A DNA stretch of 43,248 nt from an uncultured bacterium (GTDB lineage: Bacteria; Vulcanimicrobiota; Xenobia; Xenobiales; Xenobiaceae): positions 1 to 43,248 of the forward strand of contig CAKUDB010000023.1 in the NCBI GenBank assembly GCA_934644775.1. The letters are read 5' to 3'. The notes under the pieces were generated by a model that saw only the letters and a list, made by a program, of their open reading frames with translations, was not told where the DNA came from and did not search any database. The translations under genes and the position numbers were made by a program. Every line of letters begins with the position of its first letter. Within the stretch, counting starts at the first letter, position 1. Below, one piece after another: positions 17,651 through 26,005 of the stretch.

Positions 17651-17688
17651 TTTTGGGTTCAAAACAAGTGTTCGTTTTGGGCCCAAAA
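17651..17688. other. 15-bp intergenic hairpin after ftsH
   Basis: Positions 651-665 of this stretch (TTTTGGGTTCAAAAC) pair with 674-688 (GTTTTGGGCCCAAAA) through fifteen continuous pairs, two of them G-T, around an 8-nt loop. No T-run follows on either strand, so a classical intrinsic terminator is not formed. It may be an mRNA-stabilising or processing element between ftsH and the next gene. Confidence 0.55.
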
Positions 17689-17729
17689 CTGTATTCAGCA
17701 ATAAAAATAGGACGAGGCTAGTAAAGAGA

Positions 17730-18704
17730 ATGGGCAAGCGTTATGTGTCGGCTTTTGAGCGAAAGCAAAAAACAGCAAGTTCTTCAGAAACGGATCTGCC
17801 TGCCCCAGTATCCCACTTAAAGGCTATTCCCGGTGCAGCCAAAGAAGATCCTCAACAACAACTCCTTAAAGCGATCAAAAAACTGAGCAGAAAATCCCAA
17901 AGCTTTGCTTCCGATTCCGATACCGAGCTTCCTAGTGTGGCCAATCCCCAGGCCAAGATAGCTCTTTTGCCTCCCCAAGGGGCCCAAGCCGACAAAGGAG
18001 GAAGCTCGGCTGCCGGGGAGGCAGCTTCTAAAGCGGCTGCTTCACCAGCAAGCGACTCACTAGAAGGGGTGCCTTCGCCCCCCCAGGCCTCTTCCGAGCC
18101 TAACCAAGCTAAAGAGAGCGACTCTATTGCCCCTGAGCCTCATTTCCCTGTAGTAACTCTAAGTGCCGAGCAACGGGCTATGGGCATACATACTATAAGT
18201 AGTTCTTCCATAAATGACGGCACCGTGGTCTATTCTCATACTGTATTGACGGCCACCCCTTCCTATCCCCACTCTATTCCCAAAGTAGGTGGCAAACATA
18301 CCCTTATACATAATCGCGAGCCCCAAAGCGCCCCCCCGGCCAAGCCTCTTCTTAAGGATAAGCCCGTTAAAGGCAAATTGCTGCATATTACTCCCAAGCG
18401 CTCTCTCCCCCCAAAAAATTCGGAGCCCCAGGTAGATTATGTAACTGCCGCCATAACTTTAGCTTCTATCCTTTTATTCTTTATAATTATGATTACTTTA
18501 GCTTTGGCTTTCTTATGGCCAGAGCATTTGCCGCGCTTAAATCTTACTCTCGATCAAACTTACCTTATTTTATTGATAGAAGTTACTATTATGCTCTTAA
18601 TGAGCAGTTTCCAGAATAATTTTTCCGCCCGTTTCCGCCGGGCTATCTTTTGTGGAGGCCTTTTGACGGCTGCCGAAACTTTGATAGTTTTATATTTTTC
18701 TTAG
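17730..18704 (+). CDS. Unknown protein with long disordered region and C-terminal membrane helices
   Basis: A 324-residue protein that I do not recognise. Residues 1-235 are rich in Pro, Ser, Ala, Lys and Gln and look disordered. The last ~90 residues hold three hydrophobic helices (about 240-262, 272-292 and 302-324), so the long N-terminal part is probably cytoplasmic and tethered to the membrane. There is no signal peptide or enzymatic motif. The ribosome binding site is weak (GAGG about 12 nt before the ATG). It lies between ftsH and the second hpt gene, in the same direction, after a strong hairpin. Being next to ftsH does not by itself make it an FtsH partner. Confidence 0.8.
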   Translation: MGKRYVSAFERKQKTASSSETDLPAPVSHLKAIPGAAKEDPQQQLLKAIKKLSRKSQSFASDSDTELPSVANPQAKIALLPPQGAQADKGGSSAAGEAASKAAASPASDSLEGVPSPPQASSEPNQAKESDSIAPEPHFPVVTLSAEQRAMGIHTISSSSINDGTVVYSHTVLTATPSYPHSIPKVGGKHTLIHNREPQSAPPAKPLLKDKPVKGKLLHITPKRSLPPKNSEPQVDYVTAAITLASILLFFIIMITLALAFLWPEHLPRLNLTLDQTYLILLIEVTIMLLMSSFQNNFSARFRRAIFCGGLLTAAETLIVLYFS

Positions 18705-18754
18705 TTTTTTATGACTTAGTTTTTATGAAAAAGTGAAAGGTTATCGTAAATAAA

Positions 18755-19345
18755 ATGGATTTAATCAATAAAGTTCCCAACTCAGCTAGCCAAGCTGTCC
18801 ACCCTTTAGCCAAGAATATTGACAAAATTTTGCTATCTACAGACGATATTTATCAACGCATTGCCAGTTTGGGGAAGCAAATTTCTCAAGATTATGCCGG
18901 TAAAAGCTTAGTTATAATTGGAGTTTTGAAAGGGGCCATGCCTTTTATGGCCGCTTTAATTAAGCATATTACCGTACCTCTAGTGATCGACTTTGTGGCC
19001 GTATCTTCCTACGAAGGTGGAACCTCTTCAACTGGAGTAGTCCGCTTCCAAAAAGACGTAGAGGAGCCTCTCAAAGGGCGTCACGTCTTGGTGGTGGAAG
19101 ATATTGTCGATACTGGTTTAACTCTTCACTACTTGCTCAATACGTTAAAGTTGCGTGAGCCAGCCAGTTTGGAGGTCTGTTGCCTAGTCAGTAAGCCAGC
19201 CCGCCGCAAGGTAGAGATCGAAGTTAAATATTTAGGTTTTACAATACCAGATCGCTTTATCGTAGGCTTCGGCATGGATTATGAAGAGCGCTATCGCAAC
19301 TTAGATTATGTAGGAATACTCTCTCCTACAGCTATTGCTCCGTAG
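18755..19345 (+). CDS. hpt: Hypoxanthine phosphoribosyltransferase (canonical copy)
   Basis: A 196-residue purine salvage enzyme converting hypoxanthine (and often guanine) with PRPP to the nucleotide. All catalytic blocks are intact: VLKGAMPF (pyrophosphate loop), VSSYEGGTSSTG (flexible loop), VEDIVDTGLTL with Asp119 as the catalytic base, and VGFGMDYEERYRNL. It begins with about 20 extra residues before the usual start of the domain. The only upstream AAAGG is about 14 nt from the ATG, so translation initiation looks weak. Together with the degenerate paralogue at 14991-15545 it suggests duplication followed by a split of enzymatic and other roles. Confidence 0.95.
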   Translation: MDLINKVPNSASQAVHPLAKNIDKILLSTDDIYQRIASLGKQISQDYAGKSLVIIGVLKGAMPFMAALIKHITVPLVIDFVAVSSYEGGTSSTGVVRFQKDVEEPLKGRHVLVVEDIVDTGLTLHYLLNTLKLREPASLEVCCLVSKPARRKVEIEVKYLGFTIPDRFIVGFGMDYEERYRNLDYVGILSPTAIAP

Positions 19346-19376
19346 AATACGAATAGAACTTAACCGGGAGGCTTTT

Positions 19377-20096
19377 ATGTTTTTAAGTAGCGCACTTACC
19401 TTAGTTCAAGATCTGGATAGCCAAATTGCCAAACTGGGCCGAGAGATTGCCGCCATAAAAGCTTCGCCCGGCCAATGGGAAGTCTTAAAAGGATTACAAC
19501 AAGCCAAGCTAAACGCAGAACAAAAACTGGCCCACTTGCAACAAGAGACGGAGCAACTCTCTAATCAGGAAGAAAAATTACACGAAAAGGCCAAAAAATT
19601 GCACGATAAGCTTTACGGTGGTTCTACTTGCAATATTAAAGAGCTTAAAGACACAGAGAAAGAGTGGCAAGAGAGTCAAGCCAAACTGGCCCCTCTAGCC
19701 GAGCTAATTATTACCAACTTAGAAGAGATAGAGAGTTTGCAAAAGCTGGTAGCTAAATTGGGCCAGGATCTAGAGCCACGAGAGCGAGAAGCCAGACAAT
19801 ACGACGCCCATTTACAGCGCAAAATCGAAAAGTACCAAGCCCAAATTAGCCATTTACAAAGCGAGCGCCCCCAGTTGTTGGCCAATTTGCCTAAAGAAGC
19901 CCTCTATGCTTACAACAACTTGTTTAAAAGCAAAGGCGGACTGGCCGTCTCTTTCTTGGAAAATCGAATTTGTACAGCTTGCCGAGTCCGCGTACCTGAG
20001 CCCAAAATAAATGAAGTTTTTCAAGATCGGCTTACCTTTTGCGAAAGTTGTGGACGTATCCTCACTATCCGCCGAGCTGAAGCCAAAACCAAGTAA
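19377..20096 (+). CDS. Coiled-coil protein with C4-type zinc ribbon
   Basis: A 239-residue protein of the DUF164/zf-RING_7 type. Residues about 10-185 form long antiparallel-type coiled coils rich in Gln, Glu, Leu and Lys. The C-terminus is a treble-clef-like zinc ribbon with CTAC (around 202) and CESC (around 223). Homologues are common and proposed to bind nucleic acid or assist in secretion, but their role is not established. The ATG at 19377 is chosen because GGGAGG is 5 nt upstream; an earlier in-frame start overlapping hpt is unlikely. It converges on the DUF2993-like gene 17 nt away. Confidence 0.9.
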   Translation: MFLSSALTLVQDLDSQIAKLGREIAAIKASPGQWEVLKGLQQAKLNAEQKLAHLQQETEQLSNQEEKLHEKAKKLHDKLYGGSTCNIKELKDTEKEWQESQAKLAPLAELIITNLEEIESLQKLVAKLGQDLEPREREARQYDAHLQRKIEKYQAQISHLQSERPQLLANLPKEALYAYNNLFKSKGGLAVSFLENRICTACRVRVPEPKINEVFQDRLTFCESCGRILTIRRAEAKTK

Positions 20097-20113
20097 AATG
20101 GGGGGCTTTCTAC

Positions 20114-20941
20114 CTACCAATAGGAAGGGAAGGGCATAATTGCCTCAACTTCGCTTTCAGCTTGACTAGGCTCAACAGAATTAGATAGAGGGGCCTCTTC
20201 TGGGGGCGCGGCAAGCTCAGTAGCTTGAGGATTAGGGCCTACTTCTAAGACAAAATACCGACCCTCTACTCCAAAGCGAGTGAATTTGGCACTTAAATTG
20301 AGAGGTATCTTAGACCAAGGATTGATAGTTAGATAATCGTCAGTAATATTAACTACGCCGCGCAAACTTTCGATGTTACCCAATTTCTGTTGGGCTAAAG
20401 ACATAATTGAACGCCTCAATTTGCCTGGCAGAGGCAACATATCGGCCGCCCAGAAATTTTCAAAGACGACCTTTAAGCCATTATCATCGGTAGGGCTAAA
20501 ACGCAACTCTATAGAGAAGGGAATGGTGATAAATTTGCGGATTTCGCCTCTAATTGTCACCATCTCGTCGTCAAAGACTAGACGCAAAGCTCTAACTTCT
20601 ACGGGAGCATTGCGCTGAAGTTCGGCAAAAACGGTAGGACTAGCTAAGAGGGAATTGATTAGATCGGCATTCATGCGCACGATCAAACGATCGACGCGAA
20701 TTTGAGCTTGCCCGACCATTTGCTTAGGACTAAGCCCCAACTTAATGTCGCTGACTCTCAAGTTTAATTCGTCTACGCATATCCCTTCCAAAGTTTCAGA
20801 AGCGATACTGACATCCTGGGCTTTTACTCTAAAAGCATAACCGTCTTCATCTTCTTCTAAAGAGATAGACGTATCTTTTACTCCCAATGCGTTGACATTG
20901 TCGACTAAGAGAGAAACGACGTCCTCTAAGCTCAATTTCAT
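20114..20941 (-). CDS. LmeA/DUF2993-like protein (tentative)
   Basis: A 275-residue protein of alternating strand pattern with no signal peptide. The layout resembles DUF2993/LmeA lipid-binding proteins: an early block with conserved spacing (IASETLEGICVDELNLRVSD), a middle RMNADLINSLLASP reminiscent of the TEADLNxLL segment, and a final LPGKLRRSIMSLAQ region. The match is by pattern, not by a diagnostic motif, so the name is tentative. The last 40 residues are a Glu/Pro/Ala-rich tail. It follows the FmdB-like gene by 7 nt on the same strand and probably shares its mRNA. Confidence 0.86.
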   Translation of the reverse strand: MKLSLEDVVSLLVDNVNALGVKDTSISLEEDEDGYAFRVKAQDVSIASETLEGICVDELNLRVSDIKLGLSPKQMVGQAQIRVDRLIVRMNADLINSLLASPTVFAELQRNAPVEVRALRLVFDDEMVTIRGEIRKFITIPFSIELRFSPTDDNGLKVVFENFWAADMLPLPGKLRRSIMSLAQQKLGNIESLRGVVNITDDYLTINPWSKIPLNLSAKFTRFGVEGRYFVLEVGPNPQATELAAPPEEAPLSNSVEPSQAESEVEAIMPFPSYW

Positions 20942-20948
20942 ACCTTAA

Positions 20949-21311
20949 CTAAGCCACCTTATTATCGGAGTCACCCTTCGGGGCTTCGGTTCGGCTGGGG
21001 CTCTTCCCTTCAGTAGCGGGAGCGGCTTCTTTAGCGCTCTCAATTGGGCCCTCTTGACTACTCTTTTCAGAACTAGAAGAACTATTTTCTTCAGAAGTAT
21101 GATGGTGGTGGGTTGTTTCTCCCGTACTAGTGTGAGGATTATCAGTTACATAGAAACCGCTACCTTTAAAAATAATCCCTACATTAGAAATTACTTTGTG
21201 CATAGTTTCACTACCACAGTTAGGACAAGTAGTCAGAGGGGGATCGCTAACATGCTGCAGCTCCTCTACTTCTTTATGACAATTGGAACAGCGATAAACG
21301 TAAATAGGCAT
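20949..21311 (-). CDS. FmdB-type zinc ribbon protein
   Basis: A 120-residue protein. The first 60 residues are an FmdB/CxxC_CxxC_SSSS regulatory-protein-type zinc ribbon: MPIYVYRCSNC, then TTCPNCGS, then the KVISNVGIIFKGSGFY block that is highly typical of the family. The rest is a low-complexity tail with a four-His run, many Ser and Glu, and then Lys/Ala, likely disordered. The ATG at 21311 is preceded by GAGG 8 nt upstream. FmdB was named as a regulator in methylotrophs, but most small homologues have no proven role. Confidence 0.92.
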   Translation of the reverse strand: MPIYVYRCSNCHKEVEELQHVSDPPLTTCPNCGSETMHKVISNVGIIFKGSGFYVTDNPHTSTGETTHHHHTSEENSSSSSEKSSQEGPIESAKEAAPATEGKSPSRTEAPKGDSDNKVA

Positions 21312-21406
21312 ATAAAAAACCTCGTGAAAAGTCGTTTTAAAACCCAAAAAAGGAATGAAGACAAAAATTCCTCATCCCCACAGCAAAATAAACCGAAAGA
21401 AGATAC

Positions 21407-21664
21407 TTACTCGGCACTCACATCCTGAGCGATCATAACTTCAATAGCATGTTTATTGACCGTAACGAAGTCTGAAGTATGTAAAAGCGTGTCGCCGTGC
21501 GTACTGTAAATCTGAGCGTTGGTAACGGCAATAAACTCACGGGCGCGAACATTAAGTTCATCAGCCACTTTGGAGTCGGCAACTAAATATATTTCACCTT
21601 CAATACGATGATTGTTAGTGTAGATAAGAACTTGCTTGCGTTCTTTGGGAATGCGTAGCGACAT
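21407..21664 (-). CDS. Small DUF6812-like protein
   Basis: An 85-residue protein with strand-rich blocks KQVLIYTNNHRIEGEIYL, then EFIAVTNAQIYS and LLHTSDFVTVNKHAIEVMI. This matches my recollection of the DUF6812 family, a small conserved protein of unknown function that may adopt an Sm-like or barrel fold. AAGGAAG lies 2 nt before the ATG. Upstream are an extended -10 promoter and a 5' leader of about 90 nt with a strong hairpin, which is unusual investment for so small a gene and suggests regulated expression. Confidence 0.85.
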   Translation of the reverse strand: MSLRIPKERKQVLIYTNNHRIEGEIYLVADSKVADELNVRAREFIAVTNAQIYSTHGDTLLHTSDFVTVNKHAIEVMIAQDVSAE

Positions 21665-21688
21665 ATCTTCCTTGCGACCTCACTTTTG

Positions 21689-21725
21689 TTGTGGGACTAT
21701 CTTATGCAGATAATCTTCCGCACAA
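21689..21725 (-). promoter_or_regulatory. Leader hairpin upstream of the small DUF6812-like gene
   Basis: In the minus-strand transcript, GATTATCT (plus 708-715 of this 21-kb block) pairs with AGATAGTC (plus 695-702) through eight pairs around a 5-nt loop, and TTGTG/CACAA close an outer 5-bp stem. The element ends about 25 nt before the start codon. It is a candidate post-transcriptional control element; no known riboswitch class is recognised. Confidence 0.5.
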
Positions 21726-21761
21726 TTCTCCGCACCTAAAGGCTGGAAAAGTTTTCCGTTT

Positions 21762-21770
21762 ATTATACCA
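21762..21770 (-). promoter_or_regulatory. Extended -10 promoter with overlapping palindrome
   Basis: On the minus strand TGGTATAAT gives a perfect -10 box with the TG extension (TATAAT at plus 21762-21767). No clear -35 is present, as is common for extended -10 promoters. The palindrome GGAAAA-G-TTTTCC at 21745-21757 would overlap the start point, a typical operator position. Confidence 0.6.
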
Positions 21771-21860
21771 ACGGAGCCCGCAATCCTCCCCCAGCTCGAA
21801 GTAAAACGAACTGGCAGAGGAAGAGACTCCGCCTTAGTCGATCTTTAAATTAAAAAGAAA

Positions 21861-22829
21861 TTAGGCTTTTACAGGATTTACACAATTAGGGACGGGCTCT
21901 TTACCCTCGGCATAAATTTTAGCCAGACGGGCAGCTTCCAAACCGGTAGCCAACTCGGCTTGCTCGGTAGAAGCGCCGATATGGTGGGAAGCATAACAAT
22001 GGGGATGTTTAGCCAAATCGCACTCAAACTCGGCCACAGCGGTGCTGGGCTCGTCGGGCAAGACGTCCAAGCCACAATATAAACCTTTTTCGTCTAAAGC
22101 TTTCAAGAGAGCATCATTGTCGACAATATCGGCGCGAGAAGTGTTAATTAAAAAGGCACCGGGCTTCATGGCTTGCAAGAACTCTTCGCCTACCAGCTTG
22201 CGCGTAGAATCGAGCAAAGGAATATGGATAGAGACAATATCAGATTTGGCGGCCAAATCGAGCAAATTGTCACAACGCTCGATGCCAAGCTCTTTAGCCG
22301 ATTCGGGAGTTAAATTTACATCGAAAGCGCAAATATCGACATCGAAACCGCGCAAACGCTTAATAAGTTCGCGACCGATCATACCAGTACCAATTACACC
22401 TACAGTCTTACCTTTGAGACCATTGGCTTTACCAAACTCTTTTTTGTTCCATTTGCCAGCTCGGAGTTGGGCTACACAATCGGGAATACGGCGCTCTAAG
22501 GACAGGATCAAGCCCATGGCCAACTCGGCTACGGCTACGGAGTTTTTGCCAGGGCAATTGACTACGCGCACATTATGCTCGGTGGCACAAGCAACGTCGA
22601 TAGTGTTGACACCACTGCCAGCACGAATAACTAATCCCAACTTGTCGGCAGCCTCGAAAGTAGCCTTGGTAACTTTGGTGGAGCGAACGACTAATACATC
22701 AATACCGGCAATATGTTTAGGCAACTCATCGGCAGTAAGAGCGGGACTATTGATAACCTCGGCACCTTCGATAGCTTTAAAGGCCTCGATAGCCACGGGA
22801 TTGATTTTATCAGCTAACAGGATCTTCAT
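21861..22829 (-). CDS. serA: D-3-phosphoglycerate dehydrogenase-like 2-hydroxyacid dehydrogenase
   Basis: A 322-residue NAD-dependent D-2-hydroxyacid dehydrogenase. Visible are RAGSGVNTIDV in the substrate domain, the dinucleotide-binding GVIGTGMIGRE (GxGxxG), the catalytic Arg in NTSRADIVD, the Glu in LPDEPS and the catalytic His in SHHIGAST. It lacks the C-terminal ACT regulatory domain, so it is a short-form SerA that would oxidise 3-phosphoglycerate for serine synthesis; another hydroxyacid substrate is possible. The ATG at 22829 is chosen because GGAAGG lies 9 nt upstream and the protein then begins with the usual MKILLAD. Confidence 0.93.
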   Translation of the reverse strand: MKILLADKINPVAIEAFKAIEGAEVINSPALTADELPKHIAGIDVLVVRSTKVTKATFEAADKLGLVIRAGSGVNTIDVACATEHNVRVVNCPGKNSVAVAELAMGLILSLERRIPDCVAQLRAGKWNKKEFGKANGLKGKTVGVIGTGMIGRELIKRLRGFDVDICAFDVNLTPESAKELGIERCDNLLDLAAKSDIVSIHIPLLDSTRKLVGEEFLQAMKPGAFLINTSRADIVDNDALLKALDEKGLYCGLDVLPDEPSTAVAEFECDLAKHPHCYASHHIGASTEQAELATGLEAARLAKIYAEGKEPVPNCVNPVKA

Positions 22830-22997
22830 GAACAAAAACCTTCCTATCCCCAACGAACCTACCCTATCGACGAGCCGTCAAGACGATACGCTGGAGCGAA
22901 CTTATTCCGCAATACAAAAAGCGCGGACGGTGACTATTTATTCTTTGCCCATTTTTCTCCTGCTTTTGGGGCTTTATTAAGGCACAAAGAAGCAAAG

Positions 22998-23048
22998 GCG
23001 GAGCGGCCCCAGAGAGGACTAAGGAAAGCCAATCTGGGGCCGCTCCGC
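22998..23048 (-). terminator. 16-bp stem terminator after the 5'-nucleotidase gene
   Basis: Arms 22998-23013 and 23033-23048 are perfect 16-bp reverse complements (GCGGAGCGGCCCCAGA) with a 19-nt loop. On the minus strand the stem is followed by CCTTTGCTTCTTT, a weak U-rich tail. It lies 25 nt beyond the stop of the 5'-nucleotidase gene. Confidence 0.75.
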
Positions 23049-23073
23049 TAAGAAGCAGAAGAGAGGGAAGAGC

Positions 23074-24798
23074 TTAGAGGCGCTTTACTCTATCGTCAGC
23101 ATCGTTACTTAAAGGTGAGCCTTTTTTGACAGCTTCGAAGAAGAGGGGCTGAACTGGCCCCAGTACGCGCTTATCCTGGGCATTTTTGAAAGCAGCTTTG
23201 CGAGACATAGTTTCGTTGCTAACAATTACATATTCAGCTTGAGGCTCGAGCTTTTGGCCGTCGCCCCAGCTAATATCGACTATTCTGTGGCCTTCGGGGC
23301 GCTGGGGATCGTAGCTGTAACGCAAATTGCAAGGGACGGCCAGTTCAGTAGCTTTGTCGCGCAGATCGTCTTCAATTTCGTCTAAAACCATTTGGCCAGT
23401 AACTTTCATAGTTACATAATTTTCTTCGGTAAAAGGTAAAGCTGAATAGACGTCGCGGTAACAAACCTGACCGGCAGGCAAACTGCCACGCAAAGAGCGG
23501 GAATTACAAATACCAAAGAGGGGCTGCTCTTTACCGGGGGAATCGAAGCCCTTTTGGGTATCGGTTCGGGTGCGAGCAGCTTCTAAAATAGAATCGGCGT
23601 GGATCTGGTTTAATTTGGCCGCTTCGCGATGGGCAAAAAGCACCTCTTCGGTAGTTTGGGTGACAATTTGTTTGCCTATACGATCCGTCTCCTGGCGGTA
23701 GGGCTTAAGGATCCTCTCTACTTCAGGATCGGGCTTAATTTGATCGCAAATTACAGGGATCAGCTTAGATTTAGCCTCAACCAAACGCCAATGGCCCGGC
23801 TGTCCTTCTAAATTTACTTTAATCTCTCCCAGATATTTGGCCGCAAAACCGGCTTGGGTAACTAAAGTTTTGCCGACCATCTGGCCTTCGGGCAAAACGG
23901 TGTGGGAATGGCCACCCACAATAAGATCGATACCGGCCACCTTATTAGCCAGCTTTAAATCATTTTCGTAACCGATATGGGAGAGTACGATAACTAAATC
24001 GGCTCCAGCTTCGCGCATAATAGGCAAATAATACTTGACCGTTTTGGCCGCTTTGCGGAAGACCAAATCGTTAAGCTTTTGCTGAGCGATAAAGTGCTTT
24101 ATATCGGGAGTATCTAAGCCCAAGATACCTACCTTTACCCCCTCAACTTCGACAAGGCGATAAGGTTGGGAGCCTTTAAGAGGCATACCGCTAGACAAAT
24201 ATTGAATATTAGCGGCCAAAACTGGAGAGTCGAGCGCTTGTAACATATTGGCCAAAGCTTCTTGGCCCCAAGCAAAATCGTGATTACCTAAAGCTACGCC
24301 ATCGAACTTCAAACTATGCAAAGCCTTACAATAGCCTACACCTCGGCTCATGTAAGAGAGCATACTACCTTCAGCCAAATCGCCACCATTAAGGAGCAAA
24401 GTAGCTTTAGGATCTTGGGCTCTAACTCGTTTAATTAAAGAAGCCAACCAAGCTAAACCGCCCACTTTAGATTTTTTATCGATCTTGGGATCGATGCCCG
24501 GATCTACGCTGCCATGTACATCGTTAACGTGCAAAATAGTTAGGGTACGCTTTTGGACGGGCGCTCCCGGAGACAACTGGCGATCAGAAGCCCCAATTTG
24601 CCAAGCTTTAGGAGCTCCGTTTTTCTTGGCAATCATAAGACGATCACTTTGCTGGACTGACCCTTGAGGGGCACCTAGAGCCTTTTGCGAAGCCTCTCCA
24701 GCTTCCGTAGGAGAAGCTTGAGCTAAATCAGCCCATAAACAGCAAGAAAGGACTAAACCGATACCAACAAATTTCTTGACCCAACTATATTGGCTCAT
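23074..24798 (-). CDS. Exported 5'-nucleotidase / UshA-family bifunctional phosphoesterase
   Basis: A 574-residue secreted enzyme. A signal peptide covers about residues 1-28. The calcineurin-like N-terminal domain shows HVNDVHG, LNGGDLAEG, ALGNHDFAWG, LSHIGYEND and GGHSHTVL, giving a complete dimetal site. The C-terminal 5'-nucleotidase domain binds the nucleoside (NYVTMKVTG and GDGQKLEPQAEYVIV regions). It would hydrolyse extracellular nucleotides or related phosphoesters and, with the intracellular hpt, support purine scavenging. GGAGG is 5 nt before the ATG. It is bounded by terminators on both sides and so is probably monocistronic. Confidence 0.94.
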   Translation of the reverse strand: MSQYSWVKKFVGIGLVLSCCLWADLAQASPTEAGEASQKALGAPQGSVQQSDRLMIAKKNGAPKAWQIGASDRQLSPGAPVQKRTLTILHVNDVHGSVDPGIDPKIDKKSKVGGLAWLASLIKRVRAQDPKATLLLNGGDLAEGSMLSYMSRGVGYCKALHSLKFDGVALGNHDFAWGQEALANMLQALDSPVLAANIQYLSSGMPLKGSQPYRLVEVEGVKVGILGLDTPDIKHFIAQQKLNDLVFRKAAKTVKYYLPIMREAGADLVIVLSHIGYENDLKLANKVAGIDLIVGGHSHTVLPEGQMVGKTLVTQAGFAAKYLGEIKVNLEGQPGHWRLVEAKSKLIPVICDQIKPDPEVERILKPYRQETDRIGKQIVTQTTEEVLFAHREAAKLNQIHADSILEAARTRTDTQKGFDSPGKEQPLFGICNSRSLRGSLPAGQVCYRDVYSALPFTEENYVTMKVTGQMVLDEIEDDLRDKATELAVPCNLRYSYDPQRPEGHRIVDISWGDGQKLEPQAEYVIVSNETMSRKAAFKNAQDKRVLGPVQPLFFEAVKKGSPLSNDADDRVKRL

Positions 24799-24818
24799 TA
24801 TTGCCTCCGTGAAAGAAA

Positions 24819-24847
24819 AAGGACGCCTGCTTTAACTAAGCGTCCTT
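24819..24847 (-). terminator. Intrinsic terminator after pilT
   Basis: AAGGACGC (24819-24826) pairs with GCGTCCTT (24840-24847). On the minus strand the stem is followed by TTTTTCTTTC. It lies directly downstream of the pilT stop and just upstream of the 5'-nucleotidase start. Confidence 0.85.
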
Positions 24848-24865
24848 CAACTAAAATTAAAATTA

Positions 24866-26005
24866 TTAACGAGTGCGTTTCTTCCTACCCTTGAGACTTT
24901 CGTCGGCAAAAGGACGCAAATTGTCAGGGCGGCCGGCATTAGTTAAAGCGTCATCGTAACTAATTAGACCAGCTTCAATTAAACGGCTTAAAGAAGATTC
25001 CATAGTACACATGCCCAACTCACCGTTCATCTCGATGGTAGAGTAGATCTGGTGGAACTTACCATCGCGAATAAGAGCAGAAATAGCCGGGATGCTAAGC
25101 ATAATCTCTCGAGCGGCGATACGTCCGTTGTGATCAGTACGAGAGATAAGCTTTTGCGAGATAATGGCCTTTAAGCAACTGGCCAGTTGGGTACGAGCTT
25201 GAGGCTGCCTTTCAGTGGGGATAGCTCCTAAAATGCGCTCGATTGTACCGGTAGTGTCGGGACTATGTAGGCTAGCCAGCACCAAGTGGCCAGTCTCGGC
25301 AATAGTTAGAGCCATCTCGATAGAAGTGGCATCACGCAATTCCCCAATCATAATGACGTCGGGATCTTGGCGCAAACCGCTGCTACAAGCTATTTCAAAA
25401 GAGTTGGTATGTTTGCCAACTTCGCGCTGGCTAACCATGCCCCGGTGCGGCTCTAAAATAAACTCGATAGGAGCTTCCAAAGTGAGAACATGGACAGCCC
25501 GCTCTCTAAGCACGGTATCCAGAAGGGTAGCCAAAGTAGTGGACTTACCTACTCCAGTAGCCCCTGTCACCAACACTAAGCCCGAACTGGGTAAAAGCCT
25601 ATCTTTAAGCCCCCTATCTAGACCTATTTCGTCAAAACTGGGGATATGGGAAGGGATTAAACGCAAAGCTGCCGCCGGCCCCAAGCGATCGAAATAGGCA
25701 TTTAGGCGAAAGCGGCCTATTTCAGGAGCGTCTATAGCCGTATCGAGCTCTAAACTTAGCTCCCACTCTTTGCGCCTTTTATCGTCCAAAAAGGAAGTAA
25801 TGACATCTCGAACGTCAAGGGCACTTAAAGTTGCAAAACCGGGCATAGGTACCAATTCGCCGTATAGACGTACCGTAGGCGGCATACCGGATTTCAGGTG
25901 TACGTCAGAAGCCTGCATACCAGCAGCACAGCGCAGCAAAGCGTCAGTATCTATAGCCGAACGGCGACTGGCATTGCCGACCGGAGCCGCTAAATTCATA
26001 GTCAT
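24866..26005 (-). CDS. pilT: Type IV pilus retraction ATPase PilT-like
   Basis: A 379-residue secretion-type ATPase that would power pilus disassembly at the inner face of the membrane. The PAS-like N-terminal domain starts with the ASDVHLKSGMPP block. Walker A is GATGVGKST (148-156), followed by QDPDVIMIGELRD (Walker B) and TGHLVLASLHSPD (His box). The C-terminal ISALIRDGKFHQIYS matches the AIRNLIRE region specific to PilT rather than PilB. The Asp box reads TLEAPIE instead of the usual TLEDPIE, so one acidic residue is lost at position 178. No other pilus gene is in the window. AAAGG lies 8 nt before the ATG. Confidence 0.94.
   Translation of the reverse strand: MTMNLAAPVGNASRRSAIDTDALLRCAAGMQASDVHLKSGMPPTVRLYGELVPMPGFATLSALDVRDVITSFLDDKRRKEWELSLELDTAIDAPEIGRFRLNAYFDRLGPAAALRLIPSHIPSFDEIGLDRGLKDRLLPSSGLVLVTGATGVGKSTTLATLLDTVLRERAVHVLTLEAPIEFILEPHRGMVSQREVGKHTNSFEIACSSGLRQDPDVIMIGELRDATSIEMALTIAETGHLVLASLHSPDTTGTIERILGAIPTERQPQARTQLASCLKAIISQKLISRTDHNGRIAAREIMLSIPAISALIRDGKFHQIYSTIEMNGELGMCTMESSLSRLIEAGLISYDDALTNAGRPDNLRPFADESLKGRKKRTR

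Noticed and set aside
22042..22980. Plus-strand open frame of 312 codons opposite serA
   Set aside because: It is antisense to a clearly conserved dehydrogenase, has no recognisable protein features, and reflects codon bias of the real gene.
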